Origin: Flavobacterium luminosum
GTDB lineage: Bacteria > Bacteroidota > Bacteroidia > Flavobacteriales > Flavobacteriaceae
Reading direction: 5' to 3'
Assembly: GCF_023635005.1 (NCBI RefSeq)
Contig: NZ_JAMLJM010000001.1
Location: forward strand, 124,001-188,000
Length of the DNA: 64,000 nucleotides
The first letter of the stretch is position 1. Every line of letters starts with the position of its first letter. The notes under the pieces were generated by a model that did not search any database, was not told the DNA's origin, and saw nothing but the letters and a program-made list of their open reading frames with translations. A program made the position numbers and the translations under genes. Below, one piece after another: positions 16,469-24,750 of the stretch.

Positions 16469-17296
16469 ATGATAAATGAAATTATTAACTATTTTGAAAA
16501 CATACCTTCTTCGCATCGAAGTGCAATATTAATAGGAGGTATTACTGTTTTTTGGTTTATTGAAAATGGGATTCCCTTATTCAAATTCCAATACAAGAAA
16601 TGGCAACATGCACTGCTAAATTTCTTTTTTACCGCAACCACCATTTTGGTCAATTTTTCGTTAGCCTTTTTATTGTACAAAAGTTCGGTGTGGGCTACGA
16701 CAAATCAATTCGGTTTGATCTATTGGTTACATCTAGACAATTTATGGCTACAGGCTATCATTGGTCTCCTGATTATGGATTTAATAGGCGCCTATCTAGC
16801 CCATTGGGTTCAGCACAGAATCAAACCTCTTTGGCGCTTCCATTTAATTCACCACACAGATACTTGGGTAGATACCACCACCGCTAACAGGCATCATCCC
16901 GGAGAAAGCGTTATTCGATTCTCGTTCACCGTTTTAGCTATTTTTACAGTCGGAGCTCCCATTTGGTTATTTTTCTTGTACCAATCTCTTTCGGTCTTTT
17001 TTTCACAATTCAACCATGCTAACATGAAAATGCCAAAACTCTTGGATCAATACATTGGTTACCTGATTGTTTCCCCGGACATGCATAAAATTCACCACCA
17101 CTACAAGTTACCTTATACCGATAGTAATTACGGAAATATATTTTCGATTTGGGATCGTTTGTTTGGAACTTTTAAAGTGATGAACCGTGAAGAAATCCTT
17201 TATGGCATTGACACTCACATGAAAATGGAGGAAAATAACAATTTAAAGAATTTATTATCCATTCCATTTCAAAAATATCGTAATCCAGAGCACTAA
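16469..17296 (+). CDS. Sterol desaturase / fatty-acid hydroxylase superfamily protein
   Basis: A 275-residue membrane di-iron enzyme. Several hydrophobic helices flank the histidine clusters: HWVQHRIKPLWRFHLIHHTD (residues about 120-140), ANRHHPGE, and DMHKIHHHYKLPY plus SNYGN. These cluster types bind the two irons that activate oxygen for C-H hydroxylation or desaturation of a lipid. The bacterial substrate is usually not a sterol; hydroxylation of a lipid or carotenoid is more likely, but the sequence does not say which. It has its own -7 box and follows the AlkB operon directly. Confidence 0.88.
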   Translation: MINEIINYFENIPSSHRSAILIGGITVFWFIENGIPLFKFQYKKWQHALLNFFFTATTILVNFSLAFLLYKSSVWATTNQFGLIYWLHLDNLWLQAIIGLLIMDLIGAYLAHWVQHRIKPLWRFHLIHHTDTWVDTTTANRHHPGESVIRFSFTVLAIFTVGAPIWLFFLYQSLSVFFSQFNHANMKMPKLLDQYIGYLIVSPDMHKIHHHYKLPYTDSNYGNIFSIWDRLFGTFKVMNREEILYGIDTHMKMEENNNLKNLLSIPFQKYRNPEH

Positions 17297-17375
17297 AATA
17301 TTTTTTTTCTTAACGATATTTTAGTAATATTGGTATAAGTATTGCAGAAGTTTATATTGAATTAATGTTTTATAA

Positions 17376-17654
17376 ATGAGAAAAAGTAAAATAGCTGATT
17401 TAGACAAAGAAACTTTAGAAAGGCTAATCAGTATGGCGCAAGAGGAACGCAAACCTTTTGAAACAATTAAACAAGAATTTGGCATTAGTGAAAACGAAGT
17501 AACAGAACTAATGCGTAAGCGCTTATCCAAAGATCAATTTGAGCTCTGGAAAAAAAAGGTCACCGCTTCAAAACCAAAGCCAAAACCTATTAACATTGAT
17601 GATTTCGATGAAGATTTAGACGGAAAATACTATTTAAAAAATAAATTTGATTGA
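17376..17654 (+). CDS. DUF2805 / TIGR03643-type small protein
   Basis: A 92-residue basic protein with no signal peptide. Residues about 1-60 match what I recall of the TIGR03643 (DUF2805) family: ETLERLISMAQEERKPFETI, then FGISENEVTELMRKRLS, then FELWKKKV. This looks like a small helix-turn-helix fold. The tail is lysine/proline-rich and acidic (KPKPKP, DDFDEDLDGKYY). The function is unknown; nucleic-acid binding is an inference from fold and charge. A strong terminator follows at once. Confidence 0.8.
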   Translation: MRKSKIADLDKETLERLISMAQEERKPFETIKQEFGISENEVTELMRKRLSKDQFELWKKKVTASKPKPKPINIDDFDEDLDGKYYLKNKFD

Positions 17655-17658
17655 CTTT

Positions 17659-17688
17659 CAACTCCTGAGAAAATCAGGAGTTTTTTTT
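17659..17688 (+). terminator. Rho-independent terminator
   Basis: AACTCCTGA pairs perfectly with TCAGGAGTT across a GAAAA loop and is followed by eight T. Confidence 0.9.
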
Positions 17689-17741
17689 GTAACAAAAACA
17701 CGAAAAATACTACTTATAGACATTAATTAATCAACAATAAA

Positions 17742-19595
17742 ATGAAAAAGATACTCCTTGCAGCTTCGTTTGCTTTTCTTCTGCTAGGCTGTAAAACGGC
17801 TCAAACTTCCGCTGAAGTAAGTTCGAATGTTCAAGTAAACATCGACCTGAACACTATTAAAGACGACAAAGTAATGGTAACGGTTTTACCTACGAAGATA
17901 AATCAGGACGTAATCACGTATAATATTCCTAAAACAGTTCCTGGAACGTATTCAACGGACAATTACGGGAAATATATCGAAAATTTAAAGGCCTACGATG
18001 CAAAAGGAAAAGCTTTAGTAGTTGCCAAAATGGATGACAATACTTGGCGTATTACCGATGCTAAAAAACTTAACAAAGTAACATATTGGGTAAACGACAC
18101 CTATGATCAAGAAACCACAGGAGGTCTAGGCGGAAAAGATGTTTTCTCTCCAGCGGGGACGAATATCGATCCTAATTGTTTTATGATAAACACACATGGT
18201 TTCGTTGGTTATTTTTCTGATAAAAAAGACGCTACCTATAGTTTAAATATTGCCCATCCAGCAGAATTATTTGGTGCTACCGCTATGACAGATCTTGATC
18301 CGAGCAGCACAAGCGACACCTTTAAAACAAGCAGATACGCAGAATTGGTGGATCATCCGATTATGTATACCAAACCCGACTACACTACTTTTAAAGTAGA
18401 AAATATGGATATCATCATTAGTGTGTATTCGCCAAACGGAAAATTCAAAGCGGCGGATATTACTCCTAATATGGAAAAAATGATGATTGCTCAGAAAAAA
18501 TTCTTGGGTCCAATCAATAATACCAAAAAATACGCAGTATTGATCTATCTTTCCGATATGCAAAAAAATGATGCCAAAGGTTTTGGAGCATTAGAGCATA
18601 CCACCTCAACAACAGTAGTAATGCCAGAACAAATGCCTGCGGAAGAGATGGACGAACAACTAAAAGATATTGTTTCGCATGAATTTTTCCACATTGTTAC
18701 TCCTTTAGGGATTCATGCTAACGAAATTCATTATTTTGATTTCAATGCTCCAAAAATGTCGAAGCACTTATGGATGTATGAAGGTGTTACGGAGTATTTT
18801 GCTAACTTATTCCAAATCAATCAAGGTTTAATTACCGAAGAAGAATTCTACGGAAGAATGTCGGAAAAAATCCGTCAAGCCTCTGTAATGGATGACACAA
18901 TGCCTTTCACTCAAATGAGTGCCAACGTATTGGAACAACCTTACAAAGACCAATATTTGAATGTATATCAAAAAGGAGCTTTAATTGGAATGTGTTTGGA
19001 TATCATTATCCGAGAAGAAAGTAATGGTCAACGCGGTATTTTAGATTTAATGCAAAAACTAAACAATGAATACGGCATTCAAAAACCATTTAAAGATGAC
19101 GAATTATTCGATAAAATCATTTCATTAACATATCCTAAAGTAGGTGAATTCTTCAAAACGTATGTAGAAGGACCAACGCCTATACCATACGATCAGTTTT
19201 TTGGAAAAATGGGAGTTACCACAGCTACTTCAAAAATAGCAGGAAATCCGTTTTTTAATTCTCAAGCGCCTTTTATCTCAGTAAACCCTCAAACAAAAGA
19301 AATTATCGTAATTCCAGGCATTCCTTTACCTGAATTCTATTCAGCCATCGGACTAAAACCTGAAGATATCATTACGGCTATTAATGGTAAAAATTACAAT
19401 CTAGACAATATCTATGACTTGATTGGAGAAAGTCAAAACTGGAAAGAAAACGATGCCATTCAAGTAAAAATAAAACGTTCGGGTAAAGAGATGGAATTAA
19501 AAGGAAAAGTAAAACTTCCTTACGAAGAAGTACTAGGTTACAAAGCCACCGATGATTCTAAAAAAGCACTTCGAGACGCTTGGTTAAAAGGTTAA
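17742..19595 (+). CDS. M61-family metallopeptidase lipoprotein with PDZ domain
   Basis: A 617-residue protein with a lipoprotein signal (AFLLLGC, Cys17). The zinc site is HExxH at residues 313-317 (SHEFFHIV), with a third-ligand Glu347 in LWMYEGVTEYFAN. This matches MEROPS family M61 (glycyl-aminopeptidase type). An N-terminal beta domain spans about residues 25-200. A PDZ domain spans about 520-600 (IGLKPEDIITAINGKNYN). It is probably anchored in an envelope membrane facing the periplasm or outside and trims peptides or proteins. A terminator follows at 19622. Confidence 0.9.
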   Translation: MKKILLAASFAFLLLGCKTAQTSAEVSSNVQVNIDLNTIKDDKVMVTVLPTKINQDVITYNIPKTVPGTYSTDNYGKYIENLKAYDAKGKALVVAKMDDNTWRITDAKKLNKVTYWVNDTYDQETTGGLGGKDVFSPAGTNIDPNCFMINTHGFVGYFSDKKDATYSLNIAHPAELFGATAMTDLDPSSTSDTFKTSRYAELVDHPIMYTKPDYTTFKVENMDIIISVYSPNGKFKAADITPNMEKMMIAQKKFLGPINNTKKYAVLIYLSDMQKNDAKGFGALEHTTSTTVVMPEQMPAEEMDEQLKDIVSHEFFHIVTPLGIHANEIHYFDFNAPKMSKHLWMYEGVTEYFANLFQINQGLITEEEFYGRMSEKIRQASVMDDTMPFTQMSANVLEQPYKDQYLNVYQKGALIGMCLDIIIREESNGQRGILDLMQKLNNEYGIQKPFKDDELFDKIISLTYPKVGEFFKTYVEGPTPIPYDQFFGKMGVTTATSKIAGNPFFNSQAPFISVNPQTKEIIVIPGIPLPEFYSAIGLKPEDIITAINGKNYNLDNIYDLIGESQNWKENDAIQVKIKRSGKEMELKGKVKLPYEEVLGYKATDDSKKALRDAWLKG

Positions 19596-19621
19596 ACAAC
19601 CTCCTAAAATATACTCATCAT

Positions 19622-19658
19622 AAATCCTCAGTTTAACATTTAAATTGAGGATTTTTTT
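19622..19658 (+). terminator. Rho-independent terminator of the M61 gene
   Basis: AAATCCTCA(G)TTTAA pairs with TTAAA(T)TGAGGATTT across a three-base loop and is followed by a T run. Confidence 0.88.
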
Positions 19659-19685
19659 ATTATTTTGCGCCAAATTTATGAAACT

Positions 19686-20402
19686 ATGCACAAAATATTA
19701 TTTGCCGCGTTATCACTAACTGTTTTACTTTCATGCAGTGAGAAAAAAAACGAAGGAAACTTAGAAATTACCGGAAACATTAAAGGATTTAAAAAAGGTA
19801 AATTATATATTCAAAAAATAGAAGATACCACATTGGTAGCACTAGACACTATTGTGTTAAACGGAACCTCAACGTTTGAAAGTCACCTAAACATTGATTC
19901 ACCAGAAATGTTGTATCTGTTTGTAGATCGTGGTGTATCCAATTCTATCGATAACAACTTATTGTTTTTTGCAGAACCTGGAAAAATCAATATCGATACT
20001 GATGTAGATTATTTCTTCGCCAATGCTAAAATCACAGGGTCTAAAAACCAAGAACTTTACGAAGAATACAAAAAAATCATCTCTAAGTTTAATGACCAGC
20101 AATTAGAATTAATCCAAGAAGAAATTTTAGGACAAAAAGGTGCTAAAAAATATTCTGCCGAAGAAAACAAGAAAAAACAAGAAGCACTATTAAAGAAACG
20201 CTATTTGTATGCGGCTAACTATGCTTTAACCAATGCGAACAAAGAAATTGCTCCATACATTGCCCTTACGGATATTTACGACATGCAAATTAAATTTTTA
20301 GACACTATTCATAAATCAATGACTCCCGAAGTGGCTAAATCGAAATACGGAAAAAAATTCTCGGATTATTTAAAAAAGAGAAAAGCATCCGAAGAACAAT
20401 AA
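19686..20402 (+). CDS. DUF4369-type lipoprotein
   Basis: A 238-residue protein. The ATG at 19686 gives a clean lipoprotein signal MHKILFAALSLTVLLSC (Cys17); an in-frame TTG at 19665 lies in promoter-like sequence and is rejected. The N-terminal half (NLEITGNIKGFKKGKLYIQK, TLVALDTIVLNG, NLLFFAEPGKINIDT) matches the beta-sandwich DUF4369 domain found in Bacteroidota, often before a thioredoxin fold. Here the C-terminal half is a charged helical region with no CxxC, so there is no thioredoxin domain. Function is unknown; it is an envelope lipoprotein. A terminator follows. Confidence 0.78.
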   Translation: MHKILFAALSLTVLLSCSEKKNEGNLEITGNIKGFKKGKLYIQKIEDTTLVALDTIVLNGTSTFESHLNIDSPEMLYLFVDRGVSNSIDNNLLFFAEPGKINIDTDVDYFFANAKITGSKNQELYEEYKKIISKFNDQQLELIQEEILGQKGAKKYSAEENKKKQEALLKKRYLYAANYALTNANKEIAPYIALTDIYDMQIKFLDTIHKSMTPEVAKSKYGKKFSDYLKKRKASEEQ

Positions 20403-20406
20403 TTTT

Positions 20407-20433
20407 AAAAGACCTCACTTGAGGTCTTTTTTT
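20407..20433 (+). terminator. Rho-independent terminator
   Basis: AAAGACCTCA pairs with TGAGGTCTTT across a two-base loop (CT) and is followed by seven T. Confidence 0.88.
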
Positions 20434-20466
20434 ATAGCAAAGAATAAACTTTTGAAACCATAAAGC

Positions 20467-20487
20467 TATATAAAATAGTTTTATATA
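20467..20487. repeat. AT-only inverted repeat
   Basis: TATATAAAA-TAG-TTTTATATA: perfect 9-base arms in the spacer between the DUF4369-type and SMP-30-like genes. It could be an operator or chance in AT-rich DNA. A second hairpin (TTTAGCTT/AAGCTAAA, 20542-20564) lies closer to the next gene. Confidence 0.4.
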
Positions 20488-20580
20488 AAAAATTAACTTA
20501 AAAAATAGTTTTTTAATAAATAATATTAGTCATTATTGTATTTTAGCTTTTTTTACAAGCTAAATACAAACTAATACAAA

Positions 20581-21393
20581 ATGAAAAACTATTACTTTAT
20601 TCTACATGCCTTTTTATTTGCAACCGCACGTCTTTATTCCCAAGAATTAGAACTACCAGAAAGTGCTACTTACGACGTTGGAACAAAATCTTTTTACATC
20701 TCTAACGTAAAAAGTAAAAACATCATCAAACAAAACGAAAAAGGAACAAAAAGCGTCTTTGCGCAAGTTGATGCTCAGTGTTTAGGATTAACAATTCACA
20801 ACAATACTTTATTTGTAGTGGCCGATGACCAAATACTCGGGTACGACATTAAAACCAAAAAAAACACCTTTACCTTTGCTATTAACGAAGCAAAACAGTT
20901 AAACGATATCACTACCGATGGCAATGGGACTCTATTTGTTTCAGACAAAGGAGATCACAACATCTATAAAATCAATATAAAAGACAAAAAGTACAATAAA
21001 CTATTAAAACCCAACAGTATTAAATGTCCCAATGGTTTATACTACGACAAAGCCTCTAAAGTCCTTTTAGTTTGTAATACGGTCGACAATAGCAGTATTT
21101 ACACCGTAGATACCAAAAGCGGAGAAATCATCTCTCAATTTGCCACTAATTATAGTAATTTCGATGGGTTGGCAGTAGACAAACTAGGAAATATGTATGT
21201 GACGAGTTGGTCAAAAGATTGGAAAACAAGTAAGCTTTTACAATTTGGAAAAACAGCCAAACAACCCAAAACACTTTTGTCCAACACCAAAGGAATGTCT
21301 GATTTAGATTATAATCCTTTATTAAACCAACTGATCATGGTATTTTCTTTCGAAGGAAAGATAAAAGCGGCTTTCACCAATCAAATCAATTAA
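20581..21393 (+). CDS. Secreted SMP-30/gluconolactonase-like beta-propeller protein
   Basis: A 270-residue protein with an N-terminal signal (ILHAFLFATARLYSQ). The body is a run of propeller-type strands: LPESATYDVGTKSFYISNV, LNDITTDGNGTLFVSDKGDH, NGLYYDKASKVLLVCNT, FDGLAVDKLGNMYVTSW, MSDLDYNPLLNQLIMVF. The pattern fits the SMP-30/gluconolactonase/LRE or NHL-like propeller superfamily. It may be a periplasmic lactonase or a binding protein; I cannot see enough metal-site residues to choose. It is transcribed alone, after a spacer with two inverted repeats. Confidence 0.72.
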   Translation: MKNYYFILHAFLFATARLYSQELELPESATYDVGTKSFYISNVKSKNIIKQNEKGTKSVFAQVDAQCLGLTIHNNTLFVVADDQILGYDIKTKKNTFTFAINEAKQLNDITTDGNGTLFVSDKGDHNIYKINIKDKKYNKLLKPNSIKCPNGLYYDKASKVLLVCNTVDNSSIYTVDTKSGEIISQFATNYSNFDGLAVDKLGNMYVTSWSKDWKTSKLLQFGKTAKQPKTLLSNTKGMSDLDYNPLLNQLIMVFSFEGKIKAAFTNQIN

Positions 21394-21553
21394 TTCAAAA
21401 CACGAATATTCATCCCTAAATTTTTTAACAAAATAGACTATAAGAAAATACATTTTTCCTTAATGGTTAGAATGCTTTAATCGAAAACAAATTCGCTGAT
21501 AATCAGATATATGCATTTCATCGAATTTTTATAAATCTTGACAGACTATTCTT

Positions 21554-21594
21554 TTTTCTTACATAAATTTCAATTAAATTTATGTAAGAAAAAC
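21554..21594. repeat. Perfect 18-base-arm palindrome upstream of a secreted-protein gene
   Basis: The arms TTTTTCTTACATAAATTT and AAATTTATGTAAGAAAAA are exact reverse complements around a CAATT loop. The palindrome ends 10 bases before the ATG at 21605. As RNA it would be a long AU-rich hairpin with a short loop in the leader. As DNA it could be an operator or a remnant of a repeat. It is not a typical terminator, having no GC core. Confidence 0.75.
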
Positions 21595-21604
21595 TGTTAA
21601 TATC

Positions 21605-22303
21605 ATGAGAAAGATTGCAACCCTTATAGTACTATTAACTTGTTCGCAAGTTTTTTCACAAGTAGGTATCGGAACCATAACTCCATCTGAAACACTTGAT
21701 ATTAATGGAAGCCTAAGAGTAAGAACTAGGACCACCGGGGCAGTAACCGACAGTGTTTTAGTTGCCAATACCACTGGTGTAGTGAAGAGAGTAAATGCGC
21801 GTGATTTAGTAAACAATACCTTTAGTGGAAGAACACTAGTAAAAGGCAGTTTAAGTACAGGAGGTCTTATTTCTCTAACTCTTTTAGGAGATATATTCAA
21901 TACTACAAGGCTTATTCCATTTACAGAAGAATTTGATTTAGGAAATGAGTTTAATAGTTCTATATTTACCGCCAATGAAGCAGGATATTATGATATTGGT
22001 GTACAACTTAAAAATGAAAACTTTGTAACGGTAGATACAGATTTTGGAGTAGTAATACTTAAGGGAAACGTCGCGGGTACATCATACACTGAAATTGCCA
22101 GAAACTCTTCTGTAAATGCTACTATATCTATTCCACCTCTTACAACCTTAGCAATAACTCCATACAGACAAATTAATACTGTGGTTTATTTGAATGCTGG
22201 TGAAAAAATAAAGTTTCATTTAGTTGCAGGTTTACTAGGATTATCTATAAATCTAGTTGGGAAGAATACCGAGTCATTTTTTTCAATTCAAAGGATTAGA
22301 TAA
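21605..22303 (+). CDS. Secreted protein of unknown function with Flavobacteria-type N-terminal repeat
   Basis: A 232-residue protein with signal peptide MRKIATLIVLLTCSQVFSQ. The mature N-terminus VGIGTITPSETLDINGSLRV and TTGAVTDSVLVANTTGVVKR is the motif seen at the start of many secreted Bacteroidota proteins that resemble phage tail-fibre or adhesin stalks. The C-terminal part (about residues 80-232) is beta-rich, with YYDIGVQLKNENFVTVDTDF and TVVYLNAGEKIKFHL, resembling a C1q/TNF-like jelly roll. No catalytic motif is visible. It may be a surface or biofilm protein; that is inference. It carries an unusual palindrome in its leader. Confidence 0.7.
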   Translation: MRKIATLIVLLTCSQVFSQVGIGTITPSETLDINGSLRVRTRTTGAVTDSVLVANTTGVVKRVNARDLVNNTFSGRTLVKGSLSTGGLISLTLLGDIFNTTRLIPFTEEFDLGNEFNSSIFTANEAGYYDIGVQLKNENFVTVDTDFGVVILKGNVAGTSYTEIARNSSVNATISIPPLTTLAITPYRQINTVVYLNAGEKIKFHLVAGLLGLSINLVGKNTESFFSIQRIR

Positions 22304-22321
22304 ACACCTAAAAAAGCATAA

Positions 22322-22349
22322 AAAACTCCCGATTTCTCGGGAGTTTTTA
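22322..22349. terminator. Bidirectional terminator
   Basis: AAACTCCCGA pairs with TCGGGAGTTT around a TTTC loop, between a plus-strand gene and the convergent aconitase gene. Confidence 0.88.
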
Positions 22350-22366
22350 TTTACTATGATTAGCTA

Positions 22367-24631
22367 TTACGCTTTTCCGGCAGCAATTAAGTTCAAAGCA
22401 GAACCGGCCACAAACCATCCAATTTGTCCCTCGTTATAAGTGTGATTTGCCATGATAATGTCTTTAGAACCATCAGCATGAACAAATTCCAATGTCAGTG
22501 GTTTACCTGGCGCAAAGTCGGTTAAATCTAAGAAATTGATGGTATCGTCTTCTTGAATTTTATCGTAATCCGCTTCGTTGGCAAACGTTAAAGCTAACAT
22601 TCCTTGTTTTTTCAAATTGGTCTCATGGATACGCGCGAATGATTTCACTAAAACGGCTTTCACGCCCAAATGTCTTGGTTCCATAGCCGCATGTTCCCGT
22701 GAAGAACCTTCACCATAATTATGATCGCCCACAACAATAGAAGGTATTCTAGCTGCTTTGTAAGCTCTTTGTACTTTTGGCACCTCATCATAAGCGCCTG
22801 TTAATTGGTTTTTCACCGAATTCGCTTTTCCATTAAATGCATTTTCCGCACCAATCAACATGTTATTCGAAATATTATCCAAATGGCCACGAAAACGCAA
22901 CCAAGGTCCAGCCATCGAAATATGATCAGTCGTACATTTCCCGAACGCTTTTATTAACAATTTGGCGCCTGTAATATTTTTACCATCCCAAGCATCAAAG
23001 GGCGCTAATAGCTGTAATCGGTCTGAAGTCGGAGAAACTACAACTTCTACGCTAGAACCGTCAGCTGCTGGTGCTTGAAAACCAAGATCTTTTACATCAA
23101 AACCTTTGGTTGGCAATTCATCGCCAATAGGTGGATTTAATTTAACCGCTTCTCCATTATCGTTTAATAAAGTATCAGTGATGGGATTAAAATCCAAACG
23201 CCCTGCAATGGCTATGGCTGCCACCATTTCAGGAGAGGTTACAAAAGCGTGTGTATTCGGATTTCCATCGGCTCTTTTTGAAAAGTTTCGGTTGAATGAA
23301 TGCACGATGGTGTTTTTCTCTTGTTTGTCCGCTCCTTCTCTATCCCATTGCCCAATACAAGGTCCGCAAGCATTCGTAAACACTTTAGTTCCCATTTTCT
23401 CAAAATCGGCAATGATTCCATCTCGTTCAATGGTGTATCGAATTTGTTCCGAACCTGGATTAATTCCAAATTCTGCTTTTGGAGTAATACCATGCGCCAC
23501 AGCTTGTCTCACAATGGAAGCGGCGCGCGACATATCTTCGTAAGACGAATTGGTACACGAACCGATTAAGCCCCATTCTACCTTTATCGGCCAACCATTC
23601 GCTTCAGCTTCGGCTTTCATCTTAGAAACTGGCGTTCCTCTATCAGGGGTGAAAGGCCCGTTAATATGTGGTTCTAATTCTGAAAGGTTAATTTCAATTA
23701 ATTGATCAAAATATTTATCAGGATTCGCATAAACTTCGGCATCAGCTGTCAAATATGAAGCTACTTTATCCGCTGCATTTACCACATCTTGACGACCAGT
23801 TGCTACTAAATATCTTCGCATCGAATCATCGTAACCGAAAGTAGAAGTGGTAGCTCCGATTTCCGCACCCATATTACAAATGGTTCCTTTTCCAGTACAC
23901 GACATCGATTCAGCACCTTCACCGAAATATTCCACTATAGCTCCCGTTCCACCTTTTACGGTTAAAATATCAGCTACTTTTAAAATAACGTCTTTTGGTG
24001 CGGTCCAACCGTTTAATTTACCCGTTAATTTTACACCGATTAATTTTGGAAATTTTAATTCCCAAGACATGCCCGACATTACGTCTACTGCATCTGCTCC
24101 ACCAACACCAATAGCTAACATTCCTAAACCACCTGCATTTACAGTATGAGAATCGGTTCCAATCATCAATCCACCTGGAAATGCATAATTTTCTAAAACA
24201 ATTTGGTGAATAATTCCTGAACCCGGTTTCCAAAAACCAATGCCGTATTTATTAGATACTGATGACAAGAAATCAAAAACCTCTTTTGATTGTTTATTCG
24301 CGAAAGCTAAATCAGCTTCCGCACCCGATTTTGCTTGAATTAAATGGTCGCAATGTACGGTTGTAGGAACCGCTACTTTACTTTTTCCAGCATGCATAAA
24401 TTGCAATAAAGCCATTTGGGCTGTTGCATCTTGACAAGCCACTCTGTCTGGAGCAAAGTCAACATAATCTTTTCCTCTTGTGAAGGCTTGTGTTGGCATT
24501 CCTTCCCATAAATGCGAATACAAAATTTTCTCCGATAAAGTCAAAGGACGTCCAACCAACTCGCGTGCTTTATCCACTCGCTCTGCCATGGTAGCGTACA
24601 CTTTTTCAATCATTTCTATATCAAATGCCAT
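22367..24631 (-). CDS. Aconitate hydratase, mitochondrial-type
   Basis: A 754-residue aconitase interconverting citrate and isocitrate in the TCA cycle. The length and motifs fit the mitochondrial-like (ACO2) branch, not the roughly 890-residue AcnA branch. The [4Fe-4S] cysteines are visible in [15 protein letters not shown] and [12 protein letters not shown]. The substrate-binding swivel domain has [39 protein letters not shown] is the conserved active-site stretch. It lies downstream of acnB in the same direction with a terminator hairpin between them, so the two aconitases can be expressed independently. No clear -7 box is seen before it. Confidence 0.95.
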   Translation of the reverse strand: MAFDIEMIEKVYATMAERVDKARELVGRPLTLSEKILYSHLWEGMPTQAFTRGKDYVDFAPDRVACQDATAQMALLQFMHAGKSKVAVPTTVHCDHLIQAKSGAEADLAFANKQSKEVFDFLSSVSNKYGIGFWKPGSGIIHQIVLENYAFPGGLMIGTDSHTVNAGGLGMLAIGVGGADAVDVMSGMSWELKFPKLIGVKLTGKLNGWTAPKDVILKVADILTVKGGTGAIVEYFGEGAESMSCTGKGTICNMGAEIGATTSTFGYDDSMRRYLVATGRQDVVNAADKVASYLTADAEVYANPDKYFDQLIEINLSELEPHINGPFTPDRGTPVSKMKAEAEANGWPIKVEWGLIGSCTNSSYEDMSRAASIVRQAVAHGITPKAEFGINPGSEQIRYTIERDGIIADFEKMGTKVFTNACGPCIGQWDREGADKQEKNTIVHSFNRNFSKRADGNPNTHAFVTSPEMVAAIAIAGRLDFNPITDTLLNDNGEAVKLNPPIGDELPTKGFDVKDLGFQAPAADGSSVEVVVSPTSDRLQLLAPFDAWDGKNITGAKLLIKAFGKCTTDHISMAGPWLRFRGHLDNISNNMLIGAENAFNGKANSVKNQLTGAYDEVPKVQRAYKAARIPSIVVGDHNYGEGSSREHAAMEPRHLGVKAVLVKSFARIHETNLKKQGMLALTFANEADYDKIQEDDTINFLDLTDFAPGKPLTLEFVHADGSKDIIMANHTYNEGQIGWFVAGSALNLIAAGKA

Positions 24632-24697
24632 AGTTGTGTGTTTTAAATTTATTATTTAATCTTACTAATTTACAAAAATTCAAACAGATAAAAAACA

Positions 24698-24727
24698 AAA
24701 AAGCCTAAGTAAAAACTTAGGCTTTTC
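24698..24727 (-). terminator. Terminator after acnB
   Basis: On the minus strand AAAAGCCTAAGT pairs with ACTTAGGCTTTT and is followed by a T-rich tail. It separates the two aconitase genes. Confidence 0.85.
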
Positions 24728-24750
24728 ATTTTAATCTATAGGTATTTCAA

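Noticed and set aside
23106..23543. Long plus-strand open frame antisense to the aconitase gene
   Set aside because: The minus strand is clearly an aconitase with all motifs; the antisense frame has no recognisable domain.
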